Shown here: positions 33,022 to 42,847 of the stretch, piece after piece
Position numbering within the stretch: position 1 is the stretch's first letter
Layout of the letters: every line of letters begins with the position of its first letter
Translations under genes and position numbers: made by a program
Assembly: GCF_004358185.1 (NCBI RefSeq)
Contig: NZ_SMUV01000053.1
Location: 1 to 64,000, forward strand
Direction: 5' to 3'
Length of the DNA: 64,000 nt
From: Antarcticimicrobium luteum
GTDB taxonomy: Bacteria > Pseudomonadota > Alphaproteobacteria > Rhodobacterales > Rhodobacteraceae
The notes under the pieces: generated by a model
The model's database searches: none
Told to the model about the DNA's origin: nothing
The model's input: only the letters and a program-made list of their open reading frames with translations

Positions 33022-35817
33022 ATGAACAACAGATTGCAGATCGCGCGCCTGCCGCGCCCATTCGATCCTGACCTGGGCGAGGAAGCGCGCGCCGCCCTGC
33101 CGGGGCTGACCGGCGATCATGCCGCGCTGATCGCCGGCGCCGGCGGATCCAGCCCCTATCTCAAGGGGTTGATCGAGCGCGAGGCCGCCTGGCTCGAGGG
33201 CGCGCTGGACGATCCGGGCGCGGCGGTTGGCGGGGTGTTCGACGGCTGCCGGGCGCTGCCGCCCGACCAGCTCAGGCCCGGGCTGCGTCAGGCCAAACGC
33301 CGCATCGCGCTGATCACCGCACTGGCCGACCTCTCTGGCGCCTGGCCGCTGGAGCGGGTGACCGGAGTCTTGACCGATTTCGCCGGCTTGGCCTGCGATC
33401 TGGCGCTGAAATCCGAGATCGCGGCGCTGATCCGGCGCAAGAAACTGCCGGGGATGAACGAGGACGACGTCGAGACCGCCGCCGGGCTGAGCGTGCTGGC
33501 AATGGGAAAGATGGGCGCGCATGAGCTGAACTACAGCTCGGACATCGACCTGATCTGCCTCTACGACGAAACCCGCTACGGTCCCGATACCCATCAGGAG
33601 GCGCGGCCGGCGCTGGTGCGCGCCACCCGCAACATGGCGGCGCTGCTGTCGGACAAGACCGGCGACGGCTATGTCTTTCGCACCGATCTGCGGCTGCGCC
33701 CCGACCCCTCGGTCACGCCGGTCTGCATTTCCATGGCCGCCGCCGAGACCTATTATGAAAGCCTCGGGCGCACTTGGGAGCGTGCCGCCTATATCAAGGC
33801 GCGCCCCTGCGCCGGCGATCTGGAGGCCGGCGCGCGGTTCCTGCAGACCCTGCGTCCCTTTGTCTGGCGCAAGCATCTGGATTTCGCGGCAATCCAGGAT
33901 GCCCACGACATGCGCCTGCGCATCCGCGAAACCAAGGGCACCGGCGGCCGCATCACGGTGCCGGGGCACGACATGAAGCTGGGCCGGGGCGGCATCCGCG
34001 AGATCGAGTTCTTTACCCAGACCCAGCAGCTGATCGCCGGCGGACGCGATCCCGACCTGCGCCTGCGCGGCACGGTCGAGGGGCTGGCGGCGCTGGCGGC
34101 CAAGGCGTGGATCCCCGAGGAGCTGGCCGGAAGGCTCTCGGCCCATTACCGCGCCCACCGCGAGGTGGAGCATCGCATCCAGATGGTCCATGACGCCCAG
34201 ACCCACAAGGTTCCGAACACCGGCGACGGTATCGCCCGCGTCGCCTGCCTGATGGGCACGGATGTCGAAACGCTCACCGCCGATCTCGCCCGGCGCCTCT
34301 CGGAGGTGCACGAGATGACCGAGGCGTTCTTCGCTCCCGACGCCGCCCCCGACGCGGCCCCGGTCGAGGCGCGGTTCGACGCCTCGGTGCTGGCGCGCTG
34401 GCCGGGTTATCCGGCGCTGCGCTCGCAGCGGGCGCAGCATATCTTCGACCGGCTGAAGCCCGAGATCCTGTCGCGCCTGGCGCGCACCGCGAAACCGGAC
34501 GAGGCGCTGCTGGCGCTCGACGGCTTCCTGTCCGGCCTGCCGGCCGGGGTGCAGCTGTTTTCCCTGTTCGAGGCCAACCCGCAGCTGATCGACCTGCTGG
34601 TCGACATCGCAGGCACCTCGCACGCGCTGGCCAGCCACCTGTCGCGCAATGCCGGCGTCTTCGACGCGGTGATCGGCGGTGATTTCTTTGCCGACTGGCC
34701 GGGCGAGGCGGCGCTGCGCGCCGATCTGGCGGCGCAACTGACGGCAGAGGCGGATTACGAACGCCAGCTCGACAGCGCCCGTCGCTGGATGAAGGAATGG
34801 CATTTCCGCATCGGCGTGCACCTGCTGCGCGGGCTGACCGGTCCGGCCGAGGCCGGGCGGCACTATGCCGAGCTTGCCGGCGCGGTGCTGGCGGCGATCA
34901 CCCCGGTGGTGGTGAACCAGTTCGCCCGCAAGCACGGCCCGCCGCCGGGCCGCGGCGCGGCGGTGGTGGGCATGGGCTCGCTCGGGGCGGCGCGGCTCAA
35001 CGCAAGCTCCGATCTGGACATGATCGTGATCTATGATCCGCAGGACGAGGACAGCAGCGCCGGGCCGCGTCCACTGGCGGTGCGCCCCTATTACGCGCGG
35101 CTCACCCAGGCGCTGATCACCGCGATCAGCGCGCCGATGGCCGAGGGGCGGCTCTATGAGGTGGACATGCGGCTGCGCCCTTCGGGCCGGCAGGGGCCGG
35201 TGGCGACCAGCTGGGCCAGTTTCACCCATTACCAGATGAACGAGGCCTGGACCTGGGAGCATCTGGCGCTGACCCGCGCCCGGGTGGTGGCGGGCGATCC
35301 CGATCTGGGCGCGGATATCGAGGCGTTCCGGCGCGGCATCATCGCGCGGCCCCGCGCCCGCGCCGATGTGCTGCGCGAGGTGGCCGATATGCGCGCGCGC
35401 ATCGCCGCGGCCAAGACACCGGCCGGGGTCTGGGATGCCAAGACCGGCGCCGGCCGGCTGCTGGAGATCGAACTGGTGGCCCAGGCCGGCGCGCTGCTTT
35501 CCGGCAGCGCGGCGCATGACGTGGCAAGCGGGCTGCAGGGCGGCGTCGCCTGCGGTTGGCTGACCGGTGCCGAGGCGGGGGCGTTGGGGGCGGCCTATGA
35601 CCTCTACTGGGCGGTGCAGACCGCGGCGCGGCTGATCTCGGCCAGCGGCATCGGCGAGGAGGCCCTGGGCGAGGGCGGGGCGGCCTTTCTCTGCCGCGCT
35701 TCCGGGTATGACAGCATCGACGCCTTGCGGGGCGCACTGAAGGCGCGCTATGCCGAGGCGGCGGCGCTGATCGAGGCCGCGCTGAGCCGGGAGGAGACCG
35801 ATGAAGGGGGAGCTTGA
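33022..35817 (+). CDS. glnE: bifunctional glutamine synthetase adenylyltransferase / adenylyl-removing enzyme
   Basis: Switches glutamine synthetase off by adding AMP and on by phosphorolytic removal, in response to PII. The 931-residue protein has two nucleotidyltransferase domains: the N-terminal (removing) site with GKMGAHELNYSSDIDLICLYD near residue 162 split over two motifs, and the C-terminal (adding) site with GMGSLGAARLNASSDLDMIVIYD near residue 650. Length matches the E. coli enzyme. Start at 33022 is chosen because homology to the family begins shortly after it; the longer frame from 32782 adds 80 Arg/Pro-rich residues without coding character. The last 17 bases overlap the next gene. 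Confidence 0.95.
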   Translation: MNNRLQIARLPRPFDPDLGEEARAALPGLTGDHAALIAGAGGSSPYLKGLIEREAAWLEGALDDPGAAVGGVFDGCRALPPDQLRPGLRQAKRRIALITALADLSGAWPLERVTGVLTDFAGLACDLALKSEIAALIRRKKLPGMNEDDVETAAGLSVLAMGKMGAHELNYSSDIDLICLYDETRYGPDTHQEARPALVRATRNMAALLSDKTGDGYVFRTDLRLRPDPSVTPVCISMAAAETYYESLGRTWERAAYIKARPCAGDLEAGARFLQTLRPFVWRKHLDFAAIQDAHDMRLRIRETKGTGGRITVPGHDMKLGRGGIREIEFFTQTQQLIAGGRDPDLRLRGTVEGLAALAAKAWIPEELAGRLSAHYRAHREVEHRIQMVHDAQTHKVPNTGDGIARVACLMGTDVETLTADLARRLSEVHEMTEAFFAPDAAPDAAPVEARFDASVLARWPGYPALRSQRAQHIFDRLKPEILSRLARTAKPDEALLALDGFLSGLPAGVQLFSLFEANPQLIDLLVDIAGTSHALASHLSRNAGVFDAVIGGDFFADWPGEAALRADLAAQLTAEADYERQLDSARRWMKEWHFRIGVHLLRGLTGPAEAGRHYAELAGAVLAAITPVVVNQFARKHGPPPGRGAAVVGMGSLGAARLNASSDLDMIVIYDPQDEDSSAGPRPLAVRPYYARLTQALITAISAPMAEGRLYEVDMRLRPSGRQGPVATSWASFTHYQMNEAWTWEHLALTRARVVAGDPDLGADIEAFRRGIIARPRARADVLREVADMRARIAAAKTPAGVWDAKTGAGRLLEIELVAQAGALLSGSAAHDVASGLQGGVACGWLTGAEAGALGAAYDLYWAVQTAARLISASGIGEEALGEGGAAFLCRASGYDSIDALRGALKARYAEAAALIEAALSREETDEGGA

Positions 35818-36073
35818 GATCGACCGAAAGGGGCTGATCCGCGAGGCCTATCGCATCGAGGGGATCACCGGGCCGGAGTGCCGCAGCATCTTTCTCGACT
35901 GGGCGCTCAGCCTGCCGGAGGGCGCAGACAGCGGCCCGGCGCTGCGCCTGCTGCTCGACCGCTACGGATCGGCCGCGCCCGACCACCCGATGACCGGCGT
36001 GCTGACCGAGGGGCTGGTCCGAGCGGGCCACCCGCGCCGGCGCGGCGGCTGGCGCGCGCGCGCGCGCGACTGA
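35801..36073 (+). CDS. hypothetical protein overlapping the end of glnE, 90 aa
   Basis: A small soluble acidic protein that ends in a very basic tail (RRRGGWRARARD). It overlaps glnE by 17 bases and has a strong GGGAGGAG site seven bases before its ATG, so it is probably translated. I recognise no domain. Position points to a partner or modifier of nitrogen control, but only by proximity. Confidence 0.7.
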   Translation: MKGELEIDRKGLIREAYRIEGITGPECRSIFLDWALSLPEGADSGPALRLLLDRYGSAAPDHPMTGVLTEGLVRAGHPRRRGGWRARARD

Positions 36074-36296
36074 CCCAGGATCCCCCGGATCCGCAAAGCG
36101 CGCCGAAGGGGCAGTCCCCGCCGCCCCGGATCCGCAAGGCGCCCCGAGTATCGTTGCGGAAAATTAGGGAGGGGCGTTTTGTCCTTCGCGCTTCTGCCCG
36201 CCCCGCGAAGGCGGGGACGACAGGGGCGGGAGGGCCCGGGCGCCCGCCCGCCTCAGCCCTCTTCCCAAGGCTTCCGGTTGGACGTAAGAGGGCGCC

Positions 36297-37508
36297 ATGA
36301 CATCATCCGATCCCACCCCCGACCTTCCCCGCGTCCGCCTGCTGCCCAAGGCCAACGCCCGCGCCATCCGCCATGGGTTTCCCTGGGTCTACGCCAATGA
36401 ACTGGTAACCGACCGGCGCACCCGCGCGCTGAGCCCCGGTGCGCTGGCGGTTCTTGAGGATGCCGAGCGCAACCCAATGGGGGTGGTGGCGGTCAACCCC
36501 GCCTCGCGCATCATCTGCCGCATGCTCGATCGCGATCCGGACGCCGTGCCGGACCGGGTCTGGTTCGCGGCGCGCCTGTCCCGGGCGCTGGCGCTGCGCA
36601 GCCGGATTTACGACGCCCCCTTCTACCGGCTGGTCCATGCCGAGGGCGACGGGCTGCCGGGGCTTGTGATCGACCGTTTCGGAGAAGTCGCGGTGATACA
36701 GCCCAACGCCGCCTGGGCGGAGGTCCGGCTGGACGATCTGACCGCCGCGCTGGTCGAGGTGACCGGCGTGACGACGGTGTTGAAAAACGCCTCGGGACGC
36801 ACCCGCGCGCTGGAGGGGCTGGACGACGATAGCGCGGTGCTGCTGGGCAGCGCACCGCAGGCGCCGCTGCCGGTGCCGATGTCCGGGGCGATCTATATGG
36901 CCGATCTGACCGGCGGTCAGAAGACGGGCCTGTTCTATGACCAGCGCCCCAACCATGCCTTTGCCGCCCGGCTGGCCGGGCAGGGCGCGCGCGTGCTCGA
37001 CGTGTTTTCTCATGTGGGCGGTTTCGCGCTGGCTATGCTGGCGGGCGGCGCGGGACATGCTCTGGCCGTCGACGGCTCGGCCCCGGCGCTGGAGCTGGCG
37101 GCGCAGGGGGCGGCGGCCTCGGGCCTGGCCGACCGGTTCGAGACCCGGCAGGGCGACGCCTTTGACGTGCTGAGCGCGCTGGCCGAGGAGGGGGCGCAGT
37201 TCGACGTGGTGATCTGCGATCCGCCCGCCTTTGCGCCGTCGAAACAGGCGCTCGATGCCGGCCTGCGCGCCTATGAGCGGATCGCGCGGATGGCCGCCAC
37301 GCTGGTGGCGCCGGGCGGTTACCTGGGTCTGTGCTCCTGCTCGCACGCTGCCGATCTGGCGAATTTCCGCGGCGCCTGCACCCGCGGCATCGGCAAGGCC
37401 GGGCGCGCGGGGCAGTTGTTGCGCACCGGATTTGCGGGCCCCGATCACCCGCAACTGCCGCAACTGGCCGAGACGGGCTATCTCAAGGCGCTGTTCTACC
37501 GGCTGTGA
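36297..37508 (+). CDS. class I SAM-dependent rRNA methyltransferase, RlmI-like with PUA domain
   Basis: A 403-residue RNA methyltransferase. The N-terminal PUA-like domain (residues about 10-90) includes KANARAIRHGFPWVYANE. The Rossmann domain has the SAM-binding motif VLDVFSHVGGFAL near residue 234 and the catalytic-region motif CDPPAFAPSK near residue 308. This is the RlmI/RlmK layout; RlmI methylates a cytosine in 23S rRNA. Its stop codon overlaps the next gene's GTG start by four bases. Confidence 0.88.
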   Translation: MTSSDPTPDLPRVRLLPKANARAIRHGFPWVYANELVTDRRTRALSPGALAVLEDAERNPMGVVAVNPASRIICRMLDRDPDAVPDRVWFAARLSRALALRSRIYDAPFYRLVHAEGDGLPGLVIDRFGEVAVIQPNAAWAEVRLDDLTAALVEVTGVTTVLKNASGRTRALEGLDDDSAVLLGSAPQAPLPVPMSGAIYMADLTGGQKTGLFYDQRPNHAFAARLAGQGARVLDVFSHVGGFALAMLAGGAGHALAVDGSAPALELAAQGAAASGLADRFETRQGDAFDVLSALAEEGAQFDVVICDPPAFAPSKQALDAGLRAYERIARMAATLVAPGGYLGLCSCSHAADLANFRGACTRGIGKAGRAGQLLRTGFAGPDHPQLPQLAETGYLKALFYRL

Positions 37509-38047
37509 AAATCGTTCTCGACACCTGCGTGCTTTACCCCACGGTGATGCGCGAGATGCTGCTGGGCGCGGCACGGCTGGGCCACTACACGCCCCTGTGG
37601 TCGACCCGCATCCTTGAGGAATGGGCGCGTGCGGCGCGCAAGCTGGGGCCCACGGGCGAGGTGCAGGCGCGCGGCGAGATCGCGCTGTTGCGCGCCGCCT
37701 GGCCGGGGGCGGAGCTGCCCCCCGCGCCGGGGATCGAGGCGCGGCTCTGGCTGCCCGATCCGGCGGATCTGCATGTGCTGGCGATCGCCGTGGCCGGTTC
37801 GGCCGATGCGATCCTGACGCTGAACCGGCAGGATTTCCCCAGGAACATTCTGGCCGAAGAGGGGCTGGAGCGGATCGAGCCGGACGGATTTCTGTACGGT
37901 TTGTGGCTCAAAGACCCCAACGGCCTCGCCGATATTGGCGCGCGGGTGCTGGCGCAGGCCAATGCGATGGCTGGCGGCGTCTGGGAGATCCGCGCGCTGA
38001 TGAAGAAGGCGCGGCTGCCGCGGCTGGGCAAGGCGCTGGCCGGTTAG
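37505..38047 (+). CDS. PIN-domain protein (RSP_2980-like family)
   Basis: A 180-residue putative ribonuclease. The first acidic residue of the PIN site is in [11 protein letters not shown] (residue 6), further acidic positions are in [11 protein letters not shown] and in the C-terminal half in [20 protein letters not shown], and TLNRQDFP follows. No antitoxin gene precedes it, so a free-standing RNA-processing role coupled to the upstream methyltransferase is more likely than a toxin. Translation starts at a GTG that overlaps the methyltransferase stop. Its end overlaps the convergent luciferase-like gene by four bases. Confidence 0.8.
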   Translation: MKIVLDTCVLYPTVMREMLLGAARLGHYTPLWSTRILEEWARAARKLGPTGEVQARGEIALLRAAWPGAELPPAPGIEARLWLPDPADLHVLAIAVAGSADAILTLNRQDFPRNILAEEGLERIEPDGFLYGLWLKDPNGLADIGARVLAQANAMAGGVWEIRALMKKARLPRLGKALAG

Positions 38048-39033
38048 GCGGCCAGCCCCTGCATCACCTCCGCCGCGATCTCGAACGACCGGATCCGCGC
38101 CGCCGGATTGTGGATCTGGCCGGAAATCATCACCTCGTCCGGCTGATAGTGGTCGATCAACGCCGAGACCTGCGTGCGCACCATTTCCGCGTCCCCGGTG
38201 GCACTGATCCGCAACGCCTGGTCCACCGCCTTGATCCAGCGCGGATCGGCGACATCCTCGATCCGCTCCACCGGCGCGGGCAGCTTGCCGGGCATGCCCG
38301 ACCGCAGCCGGATGAACGCCTGCTGCATCGAGGTTTTCAGCCGCACCGCCTCTGCCGCGTCATCGGCGGCAAAGAAGTTCATCGCCATCATGAAATACGG
38401 CCGTTCAAGAGCCGCCGAGGGCTGGAACCCGCGCCGGTAAACCTCGACGGCCTCGCCCAGAGCATCGGGCGCGAAATGCGAGGCAAAGGCGTAGGGCAGC
38501 CCCAGATGCGCCGCCAGCTGCGCGCCGTAGAGCGAGGAGCCGAGGATCCAGACCGGCACATGGGTTCCCTCGCCGGGGATCGCGTGCAGACGCTGACCCG
38601 GTTCGGAATCGCCGAGATAGGCCATCAGTTCCAGAACGTCCTGGGGAAAGGTGTCCTGCGCGGCCATGTTGCGGCGCAGCGCACGGGCGGTCTCCATATC
38701 CGTTCCCGGCGCGCGCCCGAGACCGAGGTCGATGCGCGGCCCGTGGATGGTGGCCAGCGTGCCAAACTGCTCGGCGATCACCAGCGGCGCGTGGTTGGGC
38801 AGCATGATGCCCCCGGCGCCGATCCGCATGGTCGCGGTCGCTCCGGCGATATGACCGATCATCACCGAGGTCGCCGAAGAGGCGATGCCTGGCATGTTGT
38901 GATGCTCGGCCAGCCAGTAGCGGTGATAGCCCAGCGTCTCGGCCGCCTGGGCCAGCGCGACGGAATTGCGGACCGCCTGGGCGGCGTCCGCGCCCTCGGG
39001 GATCGGGGCGAGGTCGAGCAGGGAATAGCGCAT
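38044..39033 (-). CDS. LLM-class flavin-dependent oxidoreductase (luciferase-like)
   Basis: A 329-residue TIM-barrel monooxygenase that would use reduced FMN supplied by another enzyme. The N-terminus ([15 protein letters not shown]) and [17 protein letters not shown] near residue 38 are typical of the MsnO8-type branch, as is [20 protein letters not shown] near residue 72. Substrate unknown. The gene ends within the stop of the convergent PIN gene. Confidence 0.88.
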   Translation of the reverse strand: MRYSLLDLAPIPEGADAAQAVRNSVALAQAAETLGYHRYWLAEHHNMPGIASSATSVMIGHIAGATATMRIGAGGIMLPNHAPLVIAEQFGTLATIHGPRIDLGLGRAPGTDMETARALRRNMAAQDTFPQDVLELMAYLGDSEPGQRLHAIPGEGTHVPVWILGSSLYGAQLAAHLGLPYAFASHFAPDALGEAVEVYRRGFQPSAALERPYFMMAMNFFAADDAAEAVRLKTSMQQAFIRLRSGMPGKLPAPVERIEDVADPRWIKAVDQALRISATGDAEMVRTQVSALIDHYQPDEVMISGQIHNPAARIRSFEIAAEVMQGLAA

Positions 39034-39058
39034 GTCGGTCCTTTGATCTGATCGGGGT

Positions 39059-39748
39059 TCAGCTCTGCGCGCCCCAGCGCGCCTCCAGCCGGTCCAGCGC
39101 CGCGATGCGCTCTTCGGTTCTGGGGTGGCTCATCAGCCAGGCGGGGGAGACGCCGGCGCGCGATTGCGTCAGCTCCTCAAGCTTGGCGAAAAGCGATTTC
39201 TGCGGGCCCACGCCGATGCCGGCCTTGGTCAGCAGGGCGGCGGCGTATTCGTCGGCCTCATACTCGTCGCCGCGCGACAGCCGCGCCGCCAGAAGCCCGG
39301 TCAGCGCATTGGCGATCCATACGCCGGCCACCGGGACGATGCGGCCCAGCACCATGATCAGCGCCGTGCGCAGTGCGTTCTGGCCGGAGAAATCCAGCAT
39401 CCGCCGCCGCGCGTGACCCAGCGCCACATGGCCCAGCTCATGGGCGATGACCGACGCCATCTCTTCGCCGGTGACCTCGCCGTTGCGGTACTTGCGATAG
39501 AATCCGCGCGTGATGAAGATCCGCCCGTCCGGCGCCGCCAGCCCGTTCACCGGGTCGATCTCGTAGATATAGACCGGGATGCGCGCCAGCCCCAGCGCGG
39601 CGGCGAGCTGGTCGGTCAGGTGCTTTAGCCGCGCATCGGCCAGTTCGGTCGATTTCGCGTCCAGTTCCCGATGGGTGCGCCAGACCGAGACGCGGTACAT
39701 CACCAGCGCATAGACCAGGGCGAGCAGGATGGGGGTAAACCTGAGCAT
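39059..39748 (-). CDS. M48 family metallopeptidase, small membrane-anchored
   Basis: A 229-residue zinc protease with one N-terminal membrane helix (residues about 4-20) and the metal motif HELGH in [18 protein letters not shown] near residue 110. The third ligand glutamate is in [11 protein letters not shown] near residue 165. It is much shorter than the BepA-like M48 protease at 6768-8126 and lacks TPR repeats. ATG at 39748 puts the membrane helix at the N-terminus. Only 25 bp separate its stop from the start of the luciferase-like gene downstream. Confidence 0.87.
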   Translation of the reverse strand: MLRFTPILLALVYALVMYRVSVWRTHRELDAKSTELADARLKHLTDQLAAALGLARIPVYIYEIDPVNGLAAPDGRIFITRGFYRKYRNGEVTGEEMASVIAHELGHVALGHARRRMLDFSGQNALRTALIMVLGRIVPVAGVWIANALTGLLAARLSRGDEYEADEYAAALLTKAGIGVGPQKSLFAKLEELTQSRAGVSPAWLMSHPRTEERIAALDRLEARWGAQS

Positions 39749-40018
39749 GGGGGGAATATGGGGCCAAGCGCCCGCCCCGGCAAGCGGCAGCCGCATCAGA
39801 CGGGGCGGAGTGTCGACATTGTGTTGTCTGGCGGTCCCGGTTGCCCCCACCATTGCGACAGACGGCGTTCGCGCCTATCCTTGTCTGACCACATTTCTGT
39901 CCGCTTTGGCTTTTATGCTCGACGCGGACCCCGGGCCGGGCCCCGGGCATTTTACGGATTTGCTACGCGATATGACCGACCTGACCTGCATCCTCCCGTC
40001 CCCTTGGTGCCCGCGCCG

Positions 40019-41389
40019 ATGATCCGTGCCGCCGTCCTCCTGTGTCTCGGCCTGCTGTTGGCGGGCTGCAACACGGTGCCGCTGGCCGATACGCCGACGC
40101 GGGCCAAGATCACCGACAGTACGCTGCCGCCGATGAAGGTCTTTTCCACCCCTCATCCCAGTGCGCCGACCCGGTCCAACGCCAATATCGCCGCCGATTT
40201 CCTGGCGCTGCATTTCCGGTTGGAGAGCGGTCGCAAGCTGGACTATTTCACCCGGTTCGAGACGCCCGTCACCGTGCGGGTCAGCGGCGATCCGCCCCCC
40301 AGCCTGGAGCCCGACCTGCGCCGCCTGCTGACCCGGCTGCGGCGCGAGGCGGGGATTGACATCCGCCAGATCGCCCGGGGCAGCGCCAATATCACCATCG
40401 AGGTGGTCAGCCGCGCCGAGATCCGCCGCGCGCTGCCGGCGGCCGCCTGTTTCGTGGTGCCCAATGTCTCCAGCTTCGACGAGTTCCGCCGCGACCGGCG
40501 CAAACCCAAGACCAACTGGTCGGTGCTGCGCACGCGCACGCGGCTGGGCATCTTCGTACCTTACGACACCAGCCCGCAGGAGCTGCGCGATTGCCTGCAC
40601 GAGGAACTGGCGCAGGCGCTGGGGCCGCTCAACGATCTCTACCGGCTGCCGGATTCGGTGTTTAACGACGACAATGTGCACACGGTGCTGACCGGGTTCG
40701 ACATGCTGATCCTGCGCGCCACCTATGCCCCCGAGCTGCGCAGCGGCATGACGGAGGGACAGGTCGCAGCCCAGTTGCCCGCGCTGCTGGCGCGGCTGAA
40801 CCCGGCCGGAACCCGTCAGCCCGCCGCCCCGGTCACCGAGACGCCGCGCGGCTGGATCGAGGCGGTGCAGACCGCGCTCGGCCCCGGCGCCAACCCGGGC
40901 GCGCGCCGTTCGGCGGCCAATACCGCCGCCCGCACCGCCGAGACGCTGGGCTGGCAGGACCATCGCCGCGCCTTCAGCCATTACATGCTGGGCCGGATCA
41001 CCCAGGTGACCGATCCCGATGCCGCGCAGTCGCAGTTCCAGGCCGCGCTGCATTATCTGTCGCGCGATCCGGCCACCCGGCTGCATGCCGCCTATGTGGT
41101 GACCCAGACCGCGGCCTATGCGATCGCCACCGGCAATGGCGCCCAGGCGTTGCGCGAGATCGATCCGATGCTAGATGTCGCAGCAAGGGCCGAAAATGGT
41201 GCGCTGCTGTCCACGCTGATGCTGCTCAAGGCCGAGGCGCTGGATCTGACCGGCCGCCCCGACGAGGCCCGCAGCGTCAGACTGGACAGCCTGGGATGGG
41301 CGCGGTACGGGTTTGGCTCCGATTGGGCGGTACGGGCCAAGATGCGTGAGATCGCGGCGCTGAACCCCCAGAACAGAGGGCGCGGATAA
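40019..41389 (+). CDS. DUF2927 family lipoprotein
   Basis: A 456-residue exported protein. The lipobox LLAGC near residue 15 marks it as a lipoprotein. The DUF2927 domain (about residues 45-260) follows, with characteristic VPNVSSFDEFRRD and DCLHEELAQALGPLNDLYRLPDSVFNDD segments; the latter resembles the zinc-binding helix of minimal metalloproteases, which is suggestive only. The C-terminal 150 residues are helical repeats. The start at 40019 is set by the signal peptide. The preceding 270 bp is a divergent promoter region with a CCCGGG-rich hairpin and no gene. Confidence 0.85.
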   Translation: MIRAAVLLCLGLLLAGCNTVPLADTPTRAKITDSTLPPMKVFSTPHPSAPTRSNANIAADFLALHFRLESGRKLDYFTRFETPVTVRVSGDPPPSLEPDLRRLLTRLRREAGIDIRQIARGSANITIEVVSRAEIRRALPAAACFVVPNVSSFDEFRRDRRKPKTNWSVLRTRTRLGIFVPYDTSPQELRDCLHEELAQALGPLNDLYRLPDSVFNDDNVHTVLTGFDMLILRATYAPELRSGMTEGQVAAQLPALLARLNPAGTRQPAAPVTETPRGWIEAVQTALGPGANPGARRSAANTAARTAETLGWQDHRRAFSHYMLGRITQVTDPDAAQSQFQAALHYLSRDPATRLHAAYVVTQTAAYAIATGNGAQALREIDPMLDVAARAENGALLSTLMLLKAEALDLTGRPDEARSVRLDSLGWARYGFGSDWAVRAKMREIAALNPQNRGRG

Positions 41390-41396
41390 CACCAAG

Positions 41397-41564
41397 ATGA
41401 TCGTAATTTCAGCGGCGCTGATCGGTGCCATTCTGGGCGGCCTGACGGCCAGGAAACATGGCGGCAAACCGGCGGACATGGTCCAGTATGCGGCGGTTTA
41501 TGCGATCGGGTTCGCCGTCGTCGGCGTTCTGGTGACGATCATGGTCCACCGCGCGGCACTATAG
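41397..41564 (+). CDS. small two-helix membrane protein, 55 aa
   Basis: A short ORF between the DUF2927 lipoprotein and the VWA gene, seven bases after the former and ten before the latter. It encodes two hydrophobic segments (about residues 2-18 and 32-50) joined by a basic loop with RKHGGKP, the arrangement of a glycine-zipper-like small membrane protein. Similar short proteins occur in Rhodobacteraceae, to my recollection. The ribosome binding site is weak, but tight packing and helix pattern support coding. Function unknown. Confidence 0.65.
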   Translation: MIVISAALIGAILGGLTARKHGGKPADMVQYAAVYAIGFAVVGVLVTIMVHRAAL

Positions 41565-41574
41565 GCGAGGTCCG

Positions 41575-42759
41575 ATGTTCCTGCCTTTCTTCGAAAACCT
41601 GCGCAAATCCGGCATCCCCGTCAGCCTGCGGGAATACCTGAGCTTTCTGGAAGGGATGAAGGCGGGGCTTGCCACCTATGACGTCGAGGCGTTCTATTAC
41701 CTCGCCCGCACCGCGATGGTGAAGGACGAGCGTAATCTGGACAAGTTTGACCGCGCCTTTGCCGCCAGTTTCCAGGGGCTGGAGCAGATCACCCTCGATC
41801 AGGTGCTGGAGGCGGTGGACCTGCCCGCCGACTGGCTGCGCAAGATGGCCGAAAAGCATCTGAGCGACGAGGAAAAGGCCGAGATCGAGGCGCTGGGCGG
41901 CTTCGAGAAGCTGATGGAAACGCTGAAAGAGCGGCTGAAGGAGCAGGAGGGCCGTCACCAGGGCGGCAACAAGTGGATCGGCACCGCCGGTACCTCGCCC
42001 TTCGGCGCCTATGGCTACAACCCCGAGGGCGTGCGCATCGGCCAGAAGGAAGGCCGCCACGGCCGCGCGGTCAAGGTCTGGGACAAGCGGGAATTCAAGA
42101 ACCTCGACGACACCGTCGAGCTGGGCACCCGCAACATCAAGGTGGCGCTGAAGCGGCTGCGCCGCTGGGCGCGCGAGGGCGCGCATGAGGAACTTGACCT
42201 CGACGGCACCATCCGCGCCACCGCCGAGCACGGCTATCTGGATGTGAAGACCCGGCCCGAGCGGCACAACGCCGTCAAGGTGTTGCTGTTTCTCGATGTC
42301 GGCGGCTCGATGGACCCGCATATCAAGGTGGTGGAAGAGCTGTTCTCGGCCGCGCGGACCGAGTTCAAGCATCTGGAATACTACTATTTCCACAACTGCC
42401 TCTACGAGGGCGTCTGGCGCGACAACCGCCGCCGCTGGGATGCCCAGACCCCCACCTGGGAGGTGCTGAACACCTACGGGCCGGATTACAAATGCATCTT
42501 TGTCGGCGACGCCAGCATGTCGCCCTATGAAATCGCCTATCCGGGCGGCGCGAACGAGCATTGGAACGCAGAGGCCGGGCAGGTCTGGCTGAACCGTGCG
42601 CGCGAGCAGTGGAAAGACAGTCTGTGGATCAACCCGGTGCCCGAGAAATACTGGGACTATACCCACTCGATCCAGATGATCCGCGAGATCTTCGACAGCC
42701 GTATGGTGCCGATGACGCTTTCGGGACTGGAAAAGGGGATGAAGGAGCTGACGCGCTAA
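41575..42759 (+). CDS. VWA domain-containing protein (CoxE/MoxR-partner type)
   Basis: A 394-residue cytosolic protein. The N-terminal two thirds are helical and charged; the C-terminal part is a von Willebrand A domain with the metal site VLLFLDVGGSMD near residue 238. The canonical motif is DxSxS; here the first serine is glycine. Such proteins act with MoxR-family AAA+ ATPases as metal-insertion or complex-assembly chaperones, and a MoxR gene lies directly downstream on the opposite strand. AGGCGAGG precedes the ATG. Confidence 0.88.
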   Translation: MFLPFFENLRKSGIPVSLREYLSFLEGMKAGLATYDVEAFYYLARTAMVKDERNLDKFDRAFAASFQGLEQITLDQVLEAVDLPADWLRKMAEKHLSDEEKAEIEALGGFEKLMETLKERLKEQEGRHQGGNKWIGTAGTSPFGAYGYNPEGVRIGQKEGRHGRAVKVWDKREFKNLDDTVELGTRNIKVALKRLRRWAREGAHEELDLDGTIRATAEHGYLDVKTRPERHNAVKVLLFLDVGGSMDPHIKVVEELFSAARTEFKHLEYYYFHNCLYEGVWRDNRRRWDAQTPTWEVLNTYGPDYKCIFVGDASMSPYEIAYPGGANEHWNAEAGQVWLNRAREQWKDSLWINPVPEKYWDYTHSIQMIREIFDSRMVPMTLSGLEKGMKELTR

Positions 42760-42789
42760 CGGCCGTCGTCTTGGTCGCCGGCCTGCCTG

Positions 42790-42836
42790 ATTTTGGTTCC
42801 CCGGCGGCGCGCAAAGTGCCGCCGGGGAACCAAAAT
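42790..42836. terminator. strong bidirectional terminator between VWA and MoxR genes
   Basis: A perfect 19-bp stem with a nine-base loop has an ATTTT/AAAAT base, so it gives a T-run in both directions. It lies between two convergent genes. Confidence 0.88.
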
Positions 42837-42847
42837 AGGATCAGAGG

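Noticed and set aside
32680-35517. 945-codon minus-strand ORF across glnE
   Set aside because: Opposite-strand shadow of glnE; GlnE motifs on the plus strand are unambiguous.
37505-38047. Toxin of a toxin-antitoxin pair
   Set aside because: The PIN-domain gene is coupled to an rRNA methyltransferase gene and has no small antitoxin gene before or after it.
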